From JBNGOQ01 sp050589645 (GTDB lineage Bacteria; Bacteroidota; Bacteroidia; Flavobacteriales; Flavobacteriaceae): a stretch of 64,000 nucleotides of DNA. Where the stretch lies: positions 186,001 to 250,000 of the forward strand of contig NZ_JBNGOQ010000002.1 in NCBI RefSeq assembly GCF_050589645.1, given 5' to 3'. This document shows positions 17,564-26,160 of this stretch, piece after piece. A model generated the notes under the pieces. It ran no database searches. It was not told the origin of the DNA and saw only the letters and a list, made by a program, of their open reading frames with translations. Numbering within the stretch: position 1 is the first letter of the stretch; each line of letters opens with the position of its first letter. The translations under genes and the position numbers were made by a program.

Positions 17564-18082
17564 ATGAGAAAATCAGAACTGGAAGTCTACGAGTTTGAGC
17601 AGTTTTATACTACCTATCTAAATGCGCTGGAGGCCGATGTGGAACTAATGCCTAGCCTAAGTCTGGGCATGGATGATTTCCTGGCTTTCATGGAGGCCAT
17701 CCCGGATGAAAAATTGCCATACGCCTATTCCGAAGGCAAATGGACACTGGCCGAAGTACTGGTACATATCATTGATGCGGAACGCGTATTTCAGTATAGG
17801 GCCTTTCGCTTTTCCAGAAATGACCGTACGCCCTTGGCGGGTTTTGAACAGAACGGTTATATTCAGGAATCCAATGCAGGCAAACGAAGCAAGGAGGACC
17901 TTATAGCGGAATATACTTTGGTCAGGAAATGTACTTTAGCCGTATTTGATGGACTGGATGTGGAAAAACTAAAACGTGGGGGGATTGCAAGCGAAATCCC
18001 ATGGACCGTGGGTGGTCTTGGTTTCGTGATCTGTGGGCATCAGGAACACCATAGAAAGATCATTGCGGAGCGCTATCTGTAA
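17564..18082 (+). CDS. DinB family protein
   Basis: The 172-residue protein belongs to the DinB/YfiT four-helix superfamily of putative metal-dependent thiol transferases or hydrolases. Metal-ligand-like histidines are present: one in VLVHIIDAERVFQYRAF and two or three in GHQEHHRKII near the C terminus, the usual HxxxH arrangement. The substrate is unknown. The ATG sits directly after the terminator of the preceding gene, so it needs its own promoter or readthrough. Confidence 0.88.
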   Translation: MRKSELEVYEFEQFYTTYLNALEADVELMPSLSLGMDDFLAFMEAIPDEKLPYAYSEGKWTLAEVLVHIIDAERVFQYRAFRFSRNDRTPLAGFEQNGYIQESNAGKRSKEDLIAEYTLVRKCTLAVFDGLDVEKLKRGGIASEIPWTVGGLGFVICGHQEHHRKIIAERYL

Positions 18083-18084
18083 CT

Positions 18085-18420
18085 TCAATCAAAATCCTTG
18101 TCCTCTTCCAAATCTTGATCCCCGTTGAATTCCAATTCAATATCCTTTGGACCCAAACGCGATTCATCGGGAAGTTGTTTATCCCCTAATTCCTTTTCCA
18201 CGGCATCTTCAAAATTGGCAATGAAATTGGAAAGGCTTTTGCTGATCTTTACCAAATAGAGCGTATCCTCTGTTCTAAGCTCTACCGTTTCAATAATCTC
18301 ACCTTTAGCATTTTTGAATGCGATGATGTCACTGTCCCCATATCCATGTGGGTAGGTCTCGATCAATAGGGCCGCGACCTCATGGCTCAACTTTTTGTAA
18401 TCTACAAGTATGCGTTTCAT
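18085..18420 (-). CDS. conserved hypothetical protein with acidic tail
   Basis: The 111-residue protein has a mixed alpha/beta core (MKRILVDYKKLSHEVAALLIETYPHGYG, IAFKNAKGEIIETVELRTEDTLYLVKIS) and a strongly acidic C-terminal third (PKDIELEFNGDQDLEEDKDFD). It has no signal peptide, membrane span or catalytic motif I recognise; similar proteins occur in other Flavobacteriaceae as far as I recall. It ends two bases from the convergent DinB stop and lies downstream of aroB on the same strand (about 105 bp). Confidence 0.8.
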   Translation of the reverse strand: MKRILVDYKKLSHEVAALLIETYPHGYGDSDIIAFKNAKGEIIETVELRTEDTLYLVKISKSLSNFIANFEDAVEKELGDKQLPDESRLGPKDIELEFNGDQDLEEDKDFD

Positions 18421-18525
18421 AGTCGGGAGTATGGTTAATTGGCATTTGCTATTCCTAAACTATAAATTTTTCCCTTTGATTGTTTCAAAGAGTTGTCAAA
18501 TGCATATTTTAAGTATATGTAGTTC

Positions 18526-19587
18526 CTATTCTTTGTAGTAAGCGAAGGCCTCTGCAAACAATTGATGGGGTACTTGTACGTCAATGGCAGTTTCACCAAT
18601 CCCCCGGAGCAATACAAAATTAATATTTCCGTGCGAATTTTTCTTATCAAATTTGAGTAAATCCAAAATTTGATCGATGTCTGCCGCTGAAAAGTCCACC
18701 TGTTCATAACGGGAGAGGAAGGTATTTTTGATGTCGTTTAACGCGGGTTTGGAAAGGCCTTCCAGAACGGAGGACAGATAGGCTTCGAGTACCATGCCCA
18801 CGGCAATCGCTTCCCCGTGCAACAAAAGGTCGTGTTCCTTGCTTTCCAAAAAATAGGATTCAATGGCGTGGCCCAGGGTGTGTCCGTAGTTCAAAATCTT
18901 ACGAAGATGTTGCTCCGTAGGGTCTTGTAATACCACCTCGTTTTTGATCTGTATGGAATTATAAATCAATTGATCTATATCCTGAAAGTCCGAAACCAAT
19001 TTTAAGCTTTCCCAATAGGCCTGATCCCGAATTAGGCCATGCTTCAACATTTCGGCAAAGCCGCTGTGGAGTTGCCTTCCCTCCAAGGTTTGCAAAAAGT
19101 CGGTAACCACCAGCACCATTTGCGGCTGATTGATGACTCCGATCTGGTTCTTCAGACTGCCCAGATCCACACCAGTCTTTCCCCCAATGGAGGCATCTAC
19201 CATGGCCAGTAGGGTAGTGGGTACATTGATAAAGGCGATGCCGCGTTTATAGGCCGAGGCCACAAAGCCACCAAGGTCCGTGACCACTCCGCCACCAAGA
19301 TTGATCATAAGGCTTTTGCGGTCTCCGTCCAGATCTGATATGGCCCCCCAGACCTGGGTACAGGTATCAATGGTCTTATGCATTTCCCCCGATTCGATCT
19401 CTATAATCTCTATAGGATAATCCCCGGACAATTGTGCCAAAAAGGTGGGCAAACAATGTTCATGGGTATTTTCATCCACTAGGATAAAAAGCTTGGAATA
19501 CCCGGTCTTGGCCAGGTGGGCATTCAAAGCTTCAAAGGCCCGGTCATTAAAATGTACGGCGTATTCGGATGTGGTAATCGATTCCAT
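18526..19587 (-). CDS. aroB: 3-dehydroquinate synthase
   Basis: The 353-residue NAD- and zinc-dependent enzyme of the shikimate pathway cyclises DAHP to 3-dehydroquinate. Motifs include the NAD-binding NLGGGVVTDLGGFVAS, the TTLLAMVDASIGGKTGVDL active-site stretch, the zinc ligands in LNYGHTLGHAIE and LLHGEAIAVGM. The length is canonical. It is divergent from the proline dehydrogenase gene. Confidence 0.96.
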   Translation of the reverse strand: MESITTSEYAVHFNDRAFEALNAHLAKTGYSKLFILVDENTHEHCLPTFLAQLSGDYPIEIIEIESGEMHKTIDTCTQVWGAISDLDGDRKSLMINLGGGVVTDLGGFVASAYKRGIAFINVPTTLLAMVDASIGGKTGVDLGSLKNQIGVINQPQMVLVVTDFLQTLEGRQLHSGFAEMLKHGLIRDQAYWESLKLVSDFQDIDQLIYNSIQIKNEVVLQDPTEQHLRKILNYGHTLGHAIESYFLESKEHDLLLHGEAIAVGMVLEAYLSSVLEGLSKPALNDIKNTFLSRYEQVDFSAADIDQILDLLKFDKKNSHGNINFVLLRGIGETAIDVQVPHQLFAEAFAYYKE

Positions 19588-19652
19588 TTACTACGGCTTC
19601 CAACCCGCAAAATAAAGCTTATTTTTAATCATAGGAATACAATTTTGCTGAT

Positions 19653-19660
19653 TATATTTG
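19653..19660 (+). promoter_or_regulatory. -7 promoter element of the proline dehydrogenase gene
   Basis: An exact TAnnTTTG (TATATTTG) lies 22 bases before the ATG at 19683; no well-spaced TTG is seen upstream. Confidence 0.45.
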
Positions 19661-19682
19661 AATCGTTTGAAAATTGATAAAA

Positions 19683-20849
19683 ATGTCACGATTTTTTGAA
19701 GATACCGCAACGGCATTTGCCCTAAAAACAGATTCTGAACTGGAGCGCGCTTATTTTTTGTTCAAGTTGATCGCCAATGAACCCTTGGTGAAAATTGGCA
19801 CGGCGGTCACCAATTTTGCCATTAAGGCACATCTCCCGGTAGACGGATTGATCAGGGCCACCGTTTTTGACCATTTCTGCGGAGGGGTAAGCGAAGGGGA
19901 TTGCATGCCTGTAGTGGACAAAATGTGGGAAAAGGGCGTCTATTCCGTTTTGGACTACTCCGTGGAGGGAAAGGACAGTGAAGATCCCTTGGACGATGCC
20001 CTGGAAATGACGTTAAAACTGTTGGATTTTGTAAAGGAAAAAAAAGCAATGCCCTTTGCCGTTTTTAAACCCACCGGCTACGGGAGGTTTGCCCTGTTCG
20101 AGAAAATTGGGGAGGGAAAACCCCTGACCCATACAGAACAGGAGGAATGGGACAGGGTGGTAAAACGGTTTGACACCACCTGTAAGAAAGCCCATGAACT
20201 GGGGGTCTCCCTGCTGATAGATGCAGAGGAAAGCTGGATGCAGGATGCCGCGGATCAATTGGTAGAGGAGATGATGCGCAAATACAACAAGGAAAAGACC
20301 GTGGTCTTCAACACCTTGCAAATGTACCGTTGGGACCGTATGGATTACCTGAAAAAACTACACACCAGGGCGCTTAAGGACCATTTTAAAATAGGGGTGA
20401 AGGTGGTTCGCGGCGCCTATATGGAAAAAGAGAACGAGCGGGCGGAAGAACGGGCTTATCCAACGCCCATCTGTGCTTCAAAGAAAGCCTCGGACGACAA
20501 TTTTGATGCGGCCGTGGCCTATATTCTGGATCATCTGGACAACATCTCTCTTTTTTCAGGGACACACAATGAGGCCAGTTGCTATCGCCTAATGGACCTT
20601 ATGGAGGCCAAAAACATTGCCAAGGACGACGAACGGATCGGTTTTGGACAATTGTACGGCATGAGCGATCATATTTCTTTTAACCTGGCGGCCCGGGGCT
20701 ATAATGTGGCCAAGTATGTACCCTTTGGCCCCGTGCGAGATGTCATGCCTTATCTTATCCGAAGGGCGGAGGAGAACACTTCGGTGGCCGGACAGACCAA
20801 TCGGGAGTTGGAGCTGATTAAGAAAGAGCGGAAACGGCGGAAGATCTAA
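19683..20849 (+). CDS. putA: proline dehydrogenase
   Basis: The 388-residue stand-alone FAD-dependent enzyme oxidises proline to pyrroline-5-carboxylate. The TIM-barrel features include LLIDAEESWMQ, GVKVVRGAYMEKE, GTHNEAS and the C-terminal YGMSDHISFNLAARGYNVAKYVPFGPVRDVMPYLIRRAEENT segment that binds substrate and flavin. No P5C dehydrogenase domain is fused. I use the ATG at 19683; an upstream TTG three codons earlier is possible. The gene ends directly at a CAGT-rich low-complexity tract. Monofunctional enzymes are sometimes named prodh; the symbol is by function. Confidence 0.92.
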   Translation: MSRFFEDTATAFALKTDSELERAYFLFKLIANEPLVKIGTAVTNFAIKAHLPVDGLIRATVFDHFCGGVSEGDCMPVVDKMWEKGVYSVLDYSVEGKDSEDPLDDALEMTLKLLDFVKEKKAMPFAVFKPTGYGRFALFEKIGEGKPLTHTEQEEWDRVVKRFDTTCKKAHELGVSLLIDAEESWMQDAADQLVEEMMRKYNKEKTVVFNTLQMYRWDRMDYLKKLHTRALKDHFKIGVKVVRGAYMEKENERAEERAYPTPICASKKASDDNFDAAVAYILDHLDNISLFSGTHNEASCYRLMDLMEAKNIAKDDERIGFGQLYGMSDHISFNLAARGYNVAKYVPFGPVRDVMPYLIRRAEENTSVAGQTNRELELIKKERKRRKI

Positions 20850-21491
20850 ACAGTGTTCAGTGGACAGTCGCAGTGGGCAGTTGGCAATGAACAATTAGCA
20901 ATGAACAATTAGCAATAACCAATAATCAATGGGCAGTGTTCAGTTATGAATTATGAGTGATGAGTTAAAGGGTTAGGGGTTGATGAATTGCATATATCAA
21001 CGGTACCATGTGGAAATCGTAGTTAGATTTGTCATTCCGCATTCAGTGCGGAATCCAATTCAATTAAATGTGGGCAGCTAAAAGCAGGCAGCGGGCGATT
21101 GACAGTTGATGGTTGATAGTTGTGAGTGTTAAATGTTAGGTTAAGCGCTTTTAATTCGTAATTCAACATTCGCGGTTCTAAATAGCGCCCCCCCTTTGTT
21201 AAGGGAAGGTGGCCCCGACAGAGCAAAGCGAGCGTCGGGGACGGAAGGGTAGTAAAGAAATTGCCCAAAGCGCACTGCGATGTCCGTTCGAGCGCAGTCG
21301 AGAACTCCTGTAGGGTTCTAGCTTCCATTACATCTCGACTGCGCTCGATGTGACAGTTTTAGACAGCTTCTTACCGTAATCCACACGAGCAGGTCAGAGT
21401 GCCGTGCCCAAGGCAGGCGGGATGCGCAGCGAAACGAAGAATCTCAATCGCTCACCATCAACTTTGGGCTTTGAACTTGAACTTCAAACCA
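20850..21491. repeat. low-complexity intergenic region with dispersed palindromes
   Basis: This 640-bp gap holds no gene. It starts with degenerate words such as CAGTGGGCAGT and two copies of AGCAATGAACAATT-like sequence, then a palindrome ATTCCGCA-TTCAG-TGCGGAAT (21034-21054), a CCCCGAC/GTCGGGG hairpin (about 21213-21241), a 16-bp inverted repeat (separate entry) and the word AGCGAAACGAAGAATCTC (21428-21445), which recurs at 49289-49306. The similar words near hisF-hisIE point to a genome-wide repeat family. Confidence 0.75.
21281..21355. repeat. REP-like palindromic element, copy 1
   Basis: A 16-bp perfect inverted repeat, TCGAGCGCAGTCGAGA (21288-21303) and its complement (21333-21348), separated by 29 bases, is bounded by TGTC and GACA. 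A second copy lies at 52920-52993 with the same arms and ends but a different loop. No transposase is near. Confidence 0.8.
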
Positions 21492-22070
21492 TCACTCCTT
21501 ATCTTGCAAGTTTTTTTTGACGATTTCCCGTATGGGGACCCCATCAATCAAGACATCCCTTAAAACGGCATCTCCCTCCTTTATGTTTACCAGGGCATAG
21601 GCCACTTGGGTGGAATCGACCTGGGACTCCCTATAGGTCTGCTCGGCCTCGTAGGCCTTTGACTCCTCCATATAGTAACGATCAAAAGGGTAGTCGATCA
21701 CCAGTTCGGTGTTGATGTTGGCAATGTAATCCACCGTGGTAAGCAAATAGGCGTGGTCCTGGTCCGGCTGTTCTCGAGATACGGACTTGATTTGGGCAAA
21801 ACCCTCCTTATCCGTTTTAAAAAGGACATAAATCGGTTCGCCATCGGTCCATTCCTGCCCATTTTTGACCGAGATGCTATTATCCTCATAGCGTAGTACA
21901 ATGTATTTACCCCTGAACGGATCCGTAGGGTCAATGGGGGCCGTCCTGAATTTATACGCAGTCCCGGTAGACAAGACATCCTCCCGATCCCAAATCATTT
22001 TGGCAGGAACGTACAATTGTACTATGGCCACCAAAATAAACACTGATAATAGGATTTGTTTACTGTTCAT
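21492..22070 (-). CDS. GDYXXLXY domain protein
   Basis: The 192-residue membrane-anchored protein has an N-terminal hydrophobic segment (ILLSVFILVAIVQLYVP) and the motif region PTDPFRGKYIVLRYED, which corresponds to the GDYXXLXY family signature (PF14345). The rest is extracytoplasmic and has no catalytic motif. I start it at the Met at 22070, which overlaps the DUF2157 stop by 11 bp; a Met 13 codons upstream would lengthen the overlap and adds no signal. This pair with DUF2157 recurs in bacteria, suggesting joint membrane function, unknown. Confidence 0.87.
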   Translation of the reverse strand: MNSKQILLSVFILVAIVQLYVPAKMIWDREDVLSTGTAYKFRTAPIDPTDPFRGKYIVLRYEDNSISVKNGQEWTDGEPIYVLFKTDKEGFAQIKSVSREQPDQDHAYLLTTVDYIANINTELVIDYPFDRYYMEESKAYEAEQTYRESQVDSTQVAYALVNIKEGDAVLRDVLIDGVPIREIVKKNLQDKE

Positions 22071-23346
22071 CTGTTCTTCTTTTTTTGAGCATCCAGTAGT
22101 TCGTTGCAAAAAATCCTATCCCGACGGATACGAACAAAATTCCCCTGATCACAAAGCTTAGGTCGGTGTCAAAAAACCGGCAAATAACCAAAGCGGTAAT
22201 GACCAGCAGGCCATAGTTGAGAATGCCCAAGTGATTTTGTAGCGCTCCCTCCCTAATTGTCAAAATACCGAGGATAAAGATGTAAAAATTGATCAGCACG
22301 CCGGCAAGTGGAGAGTAAAGCCCCAGCAGAAAGGTCAAGATAAATAGAAGGAACACGGGTGCAAACGGTTTCACCTTCCGAATACCCTTGTTTTTATACT
22401 GTAAAAAGAACAGTACCCCGGCCACCACCGAAAGGAAAGCGGACACCCAAAATTCGGGAGCAATAATCACTTCATTGAACAGAAACTCTTTTCTTCTTAA
22501 ACTTTCCCAAAACCAATCAAAACTTAGGGAGAGCAACAGAATGCTTGTGCCCAGTGCACCGAGCAATTTATAGCTGTTGTTCCTTAGCCTTTGCTGTGTT
22601 AGGAAATCCATCCCACCAATAAGATAGAACAGCCCAAAAAGGCTGAAATAGGCAATGAACATGAGCTCGTCCATATGTTCGGCAACAGTTCCCAATACAA
22701 TGGTCAAGGAGATCGGAATCAGCCAATTGTGGAAAAACACAAAGTTGCTGTACGCTCTTTTTTTGATCAATTGATAATAGTGTGGAAAAACTCCCAACAA
22801 CAGCAACCAATAAAAATAGGATTCCGAGGACGGATAGGACCAATAACTGACTTCGCCGGCATAATAGGTAATTCCCACCAAATAGAGCAGGGAGGCCATT
22901 GAGGATTGCATAACGTATATCAAAGGAAGACAAAGCAACATCCATACCAGTAGGAAGGAACCCAGGTTGCCCGGGATGTGATAAATTTGGCTTACCAGGG
23001 AGATACTGGCGCCGACAGCAAAAAACAAAAAGGCCGCGGAACTTTCCCTCCAAGCTACGCTCTGTTTCCGTTTAAGCAGGGTGTAACCGCAGAATAGCTG
23101 TCCCACAATAAGGGGTAAAAAGGCGAAGATGGTTTTGGTGCCCCGGGACAGTTCGTCCCAATTGTGCGCTATGATCAGAATAATTCCGAGTCCGACCAGG
23201 ATAGCACCCAAGATTCCAAAAACGACAAAAAGTTTATTGGAGGGTGGCCCCTCTTTGTTTTGATAATAGGCCCTGATCTTATCGGCCGTCTCCTTGGAGA
23301 TTACTTCGGCATTGACCAGATTGGGCAGGTCTTTGAGTATGCTCAT
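22060..23346 (-). CDS. DUF2157 domain integral membrane protein
   Basis: The 428-residue protein begins with a cytosolic helical segment (about 40 residues, SKETADKIRAYYQ) followed by about ten to twelve hydrophobic spans beginning LFVVFGILGAILVGLGIILIIAHNWDEL, the DUF2157 signature. Function is not established. It overlaps the downstream GDYXXLXY gene by 11 bp, so translation is coupled. No signals of recent transfer are evident. Confidence 0.88.
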   Translation of the reverse strand: MSILKDLPNLVNAEVISKETADKIRAYYQNKEGPPSNKLFVVFGILGAILVGLGIILIIAHNWDELSRGTKTIFAFLPLIVGQLFCGYTLLKRKQSVAWRESSAAFLFFAVGASISLVSQIYHIPGNLGSFLLVWMLLCLPLIYVMQSSMASLLYLVGITYYAGEVSYWSYPSSESYFYWLLLLGVFPHYYQLIKKRAYSNFVFFHNWLIPISLTIVLGTVAEHMDELMFIAYFSLFGLFYLIGGMDFLTQQRLRNNSYKLLGALGTSILLLSLSFDWFWESLRRKEFLFNEVIIAPEFWVSAFLSVVAGVLFFLQYKNKGIRKVKPFAPVFLLFILTFLLGLYSPLAGVLINFYIFILGILTIREGALQNHLGILNYGLLVITALVICRFFDTDLSFVIRGILFVSVGIGFFATNYWMLKKRRTDEQ

Positions 23347-23439
23347 GGTCGTTTTTTTTAGTTTACCAATAGCTATAAACGGTATTTTCCTAGCGGCTTA
23401 TCCATATAAAGGCACTATTGGGGATATCTTCAATAGGGC

Positions 23440-23820
23440 CTAAAAGGAAACTTCCTCTACCTCCACTTTTTGTGCACAATTCTTTATCCGCATCACCGCG
23501 TCCTTGCCCTTTAACTCAGTTTCTATGACATAGGTTTTACAAGGCTTGGATTTTGTATCGCTTGCGTCAAAATCGATATCACCTTCTTGGAGAAAGGAAG
23601 CGATATCTGTGGAATCGAGCAATTGGTTTCCTAACTGCTGCTGTATTTCCTCGGAATAAAACATGGGTTTGGAACGCAGATCTTTGAGCACTCTACAATT
23701 GGGGAAATAGCAGAACTCTGCGCCGGTTTTCTCTGACTTCTTTTTGAGAAAAAATACCAGGAACACCAACCCGATGGAAAGGCCGAAGAGGTAAAAGCCC
23801 AAACGTTTTAAAAAGGCCAT
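23440..23820 (-). CDS. small membrane-anchored protein, possibly DUF4258
   Basis: The 126-residue protein has an N-terminal membrane span (LGFYLFGLSIGLVFLVFFL) and an outside or cytosolic domain containing FCYFPNCRVLKDLRSKP, EIQQQLGNQLLDSTDIASFLQEGDIDFDAS and CKTYVIETELKGKDAVMRIKNC. Four Cys residues might pair. It resembles flavobacterial proteins labelled DUF4258, from memory. It starts 3 bp after the alanine dehydrogenase stop, so it belongs to that transcript. Confidence 0.75.
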   Translation of the reverse strand: MAFLKRLGFYLFGLSIGLVFLVFFLKKKSEKTGAEFCYFPNCRVLKDLRSKPMFYSEEIQQQLGNQLLDSTDIASFLQEGDIDFDASDTKSKPCKTYVIETELKGKDAVMRIKNCAQKVEVEEVSF

Positions 23821-23823
23821 AGC

Positions 23824-25023
23824 TTAAAAAATAAGAAAGTTGATATCGCTATAGGAAAGGTCGAACCATTCGCCGACCGACTTGTTCGTTAAGATACCGT
23901 GGTACATATACAGCCCGTTCCGAAGCCCTTTATCAAAGCGCAGGGAATTTTCCAAACCACCATCTTCCCCAATTTTAAGGAGGTAGGGAGTAAAGATATT
24001 GCTGATGGAGATGGAGGAAGTTTTCGGATAGCGCGATGGAATATTGGGTACGCCATAGTGTACTACCCCAAACTTTTCTTGGGTAGGCTTGTCATGTGTG
24101 GTAATCTCACTGGTCTCAAAACAGCCGCCCATATCTATACTCACATCAATGATAACGGCCCCTTTTTTCATTTGTTCCACCATAGTGCTGGAGACCACCA
24201 CAGGTGATCGGTCCTTGCCACGTGCCGCTCCGATGGCCACATCACAGCGTTTTAAGGCTTTCACTAAATTCTTGGGTTGTATGGTAGAGGTGTAGATGGT
24301 CTGCTTTAAATTTCTTTGGATATTGCGCAGCTTGGTTATGGAATTGTCAAATACCTTGACATTGGCCCCCAAACCAATAGCGGAACGGGCGGCAAATTCA
24401 CCTACGGTACCAGCACCTATGATAACCACTTCCACGGGAGGAACACCACTGATATTGCCGAACATAAGTCCATTGCCCTTATTGGTGGCGGCCATGAGCT
24501 CGGAGGCGATCAAGACCGAGGAAATACCGGCAATTTCGCTTAAAGATCTTACGGCAGGGTATTTCCCATCCTCATCGCGGATATACTCAAAGGCCACGGC
24601 CGTAATCCGTTTCTTGGCAAGCTCTTCAAAATAGGATTTGGACTGGGTCTTTATCTGCAGGGCCGAGATAATGGTGGCCTGTGGGTTGAGCATCTTAATT
24701 TCGGAAATGGTCGCGGGTTCCACCTTTAAGAGTAGGGGACAAGAGAATACTTTCTGGGTATCCTTGGTAATCTCGGCGCCGGCATTGGTGTAATCCAGAT
24801 CCGAAAAATGGGAACCTTCGCCGGCCCCGGCCTCTATCAATACCCGATGCCCGTGGGCGGTAATGGCATTCACCGCATCGGGAGTTAGGCAAATACGCTT
24901 TTCCTGGTATTGATTTTCCTTGGGGATGCCGATAAAAAGCTCTCCTTTTTGCTTTAGGACTTCCAAGGTTTCTTCCTGTGGGAGCAGTTGTTGTTTGCTA
25001 AAAGGCGAGGAGGGTTGGTCCAT
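23824..25023 (-). CDS. ald: alanine dehydrogenase
   Basis: The 399-residue NAD-dependent enzyme interconverts alanine and pyruvate plus ammonia. It has the N-terminal catalytic part (GIPKENQYQEKRICLTPDAV, VLIEAGAGEGSHFSD) and the Rossmann segment VVIIGAGTVGEFAARSAIGLGANVKVFD near residues 190-220, followed by IDVSIDMGGCFETSE. It is about 30 residues longer than classical Ald (about 370), with an N-terminal extension, as in other Bacteroidota. A related transhydrogenase alpha function is conceivable but no beta subunit is present. Confidence 0.87.
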   Translation of the reverse strand: MDQPSSPFSKQQLLPQEETLEVLKQKGELFIGIPKENQYQEKRICLTPDAVNAITAHGHRVLIEAGAGEGSHFSDLDYTNAGAEITKDTQKVFSCPLLLKVEPATISEIKMLNPQATIISALQIKTQSKSYFEELAKKRITAVAFEYIRDEDGKYPAVRSLSEIAGISSVLIASELMAATNKGNGLMFGNISGVPPVEVVIIGAGTVGEFAARSAIGLGANVKVFDNSITKLRNIQRNLKQTIYTSTIQPKNLVKALKRCDVAIGAARGKDRSPVVVSSTMVEQMKKGAVIIDVSIDMGGCFETSEITTHDKPTQEKFGVVHYGVPNIPSRYPKTSSISISNIFTPYLLKIGEDGGLENSLRFDKGLRNGLYMYHGILTNKSVGEWFDLSYSDINFLIF

Positions 25024-25126
25024 AAATAAGGTAAATCTGTTGATCAGGTTTAGGTCAATTTCAAATTTACGACTTTTTAATGAATACCGCGTTTAAACCC
25101 CTGTGATGCATTTGATCTTGACCAAG

Positions 25127-25154
25127 AAAAAACCCTGACGTTTTTGGTCAGGGT
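25127..25154 (-). terminator. intrinsic terminator of the 25187-25837 gene
   Basis: ACCCTGAC (25132-25139) and GTCAGGGT (25147-25154) form an 8-bp stem; on the minus strand it is followed by TTTTTTCTTGG. It lies 33 bp after the stop of the membrane protein gene. Confidence 0.8.
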
Positions 25155-25186
25155 CATATTTTATAATGGATTTGTTTTTTAGCGGC

Positions 25187-25837
25187 TCACAGATTCAAAA
25201 AACTGCGCATGGCGGTACGAAATTGTTTTACCAATTCACCCAAGGCTTTATTGGAAGTCTTTTCTGTAAGATCCTCCTCAATGGAAGTAGATGAATCGGT
25301 AGATACGGTTTCATTTACTTTATCGTCCTGCCCGGATTGTTGCTTTGCGTGTAGCGCTTTCAATTCTGCATCCATAGCTTCCAGGTCAATGCCGTGCACA
25401 TGTTTGTCATAGAGTTTTACCCTTACAAAATATACAAAGGGAATAACTATCATACAAAAAGGCAAGATCCACAATATGTTTTCGGTATCTATATAATCAT
25501 CTTCTGAAATTACACCTTCAAATATTTGAAAGGCATACATCAAAATGGGTATTAAAATAATATGATACCACCAATGTTTGCAGGTAAAAAACCAAATCAG
25601 TAATAGGTACAGTGGAACAACTTTGCCCAAGAGAAACCAGATATATACATTGATGTTTGGAAAACCATTTTTATCTATGGTAATCCCTAAAAAATTAAGC
25701 GTAGCATCTGGATCACTGGATACATACTCATGCATTTTGAAAATAAAAGGAGAAACTACAATAAAAAAAGCCATAAGGGATTCTAAGATAATTCGCTTCC
25801 TAGCTTTTCTTCTTTTTTCGATTGTTTGGTCTTTCAT
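25187..25837 (-). CDS. hypothetical membrane protein
   Basis: The 216-residue protein has about four hydrophobic spans (IILESLMAFFIVVSPFIF, INVYIWFLLGKVVPLYLLLIWFF, WWYHIILIPILMYAFQIF, ILWILPFCMIVIPFVYFV) and a hydrophilic C-terminal tail of about 80 residues rich in Ser, Thr, Glu and Lys, ending in a short amphipathic helix LGELVKQFRTAMRSFLNL. I recognise no family with confidence. It is flanked by its own terminator and by the repeat lipoprotein gene, so it may be a single-gene transcript. Confidence 0.75.
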   Translation of the reverse strand: MKDQTIEKRRKARKRIILESLMAFFIVVSPFIFKMHEYVSSDPDATLNFLGITIDKNGFPNINVYIWFLLGKVVPLYLLLIWFFTCKHWWYHIILIPILMYAFQIFEGVISEDDYIDTENILWILPFCMIVIPFVYFVRVKLYDKHVHGIDLEAMDAELKALHAKQQSGQDDKVNETVSTDSSTSIEEDLTEKTSNKALGELVKQFRTAMRSFLNL

Positions 25838-25938
25838 ATTAGTAGAAATGGGGCTTTTCTAAAAACCTTTAACGAAAAAAAGGACAATTTATGATTGCCC
25901 TTTTCAAAAAAAATGTTAAATGTGGTAAATCGGTTGTC

Positions 25939-26160
25939 CTATCTTCTACTATCTCCGTTTACCAATTGTGTTTTATCCACGCTTCTTCGATCCCCGTTGA
26001 TCAGCTGAGTTTTGTTTACACTTCGCTTATCTCCATTGATCAGCTGAGTTTTGTTTACACCATTCTCATACAAATCGTCCTCAGCACTACTTGACTCACA
26101 TGAAACTGCCATAAAAGTTACACAAGCCAGAATACCAAATAAAATTTTCTTTGTGTTCAT
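25939..26160 (-). CDS. small lipoprotein with three 13-residue tandem repeats
   Basis: The 73-residue product has a lipoprotein signal peptide (KKILFGILACVTFMAVSC, lipobox AVSC, Cys21) and an acidic spacer ESSSAEDDLYENG. The remainder is three near-identical units: VNKTQLINGDKRS, VNKTQLINGDRRS and VDKTQLVNGDSRR. Each unit is encoded by a 39-bp direct repeat. The mature lipopeptide would be about 53 residues, basic at its end. I recall similar lipopeptides with repeated xDKTxI units in other Flavobacteriaceae; the function is unknown. A phased repeat array lies about 95 bp upstream of the start. A role as a surface or signalling peptide is speculation. Confidence 0.7.
   Translation of the reverse strand: MNTKKILFGILACVTFMAVSCESSSAEDDLYENGVNKTQLINGDKRSVNKTQLINGDRRSVDKTQLVNGDSRR

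Noticed and set aside
25891..26094. Plus-strand frame with repeats SVYQLCFIHASS / VDQLSFVYTSL
   Set aside because: It is the reverse reading of the 39-bp repeats; the minus strand has a signal peptide and lipobox, the plus strand has none.
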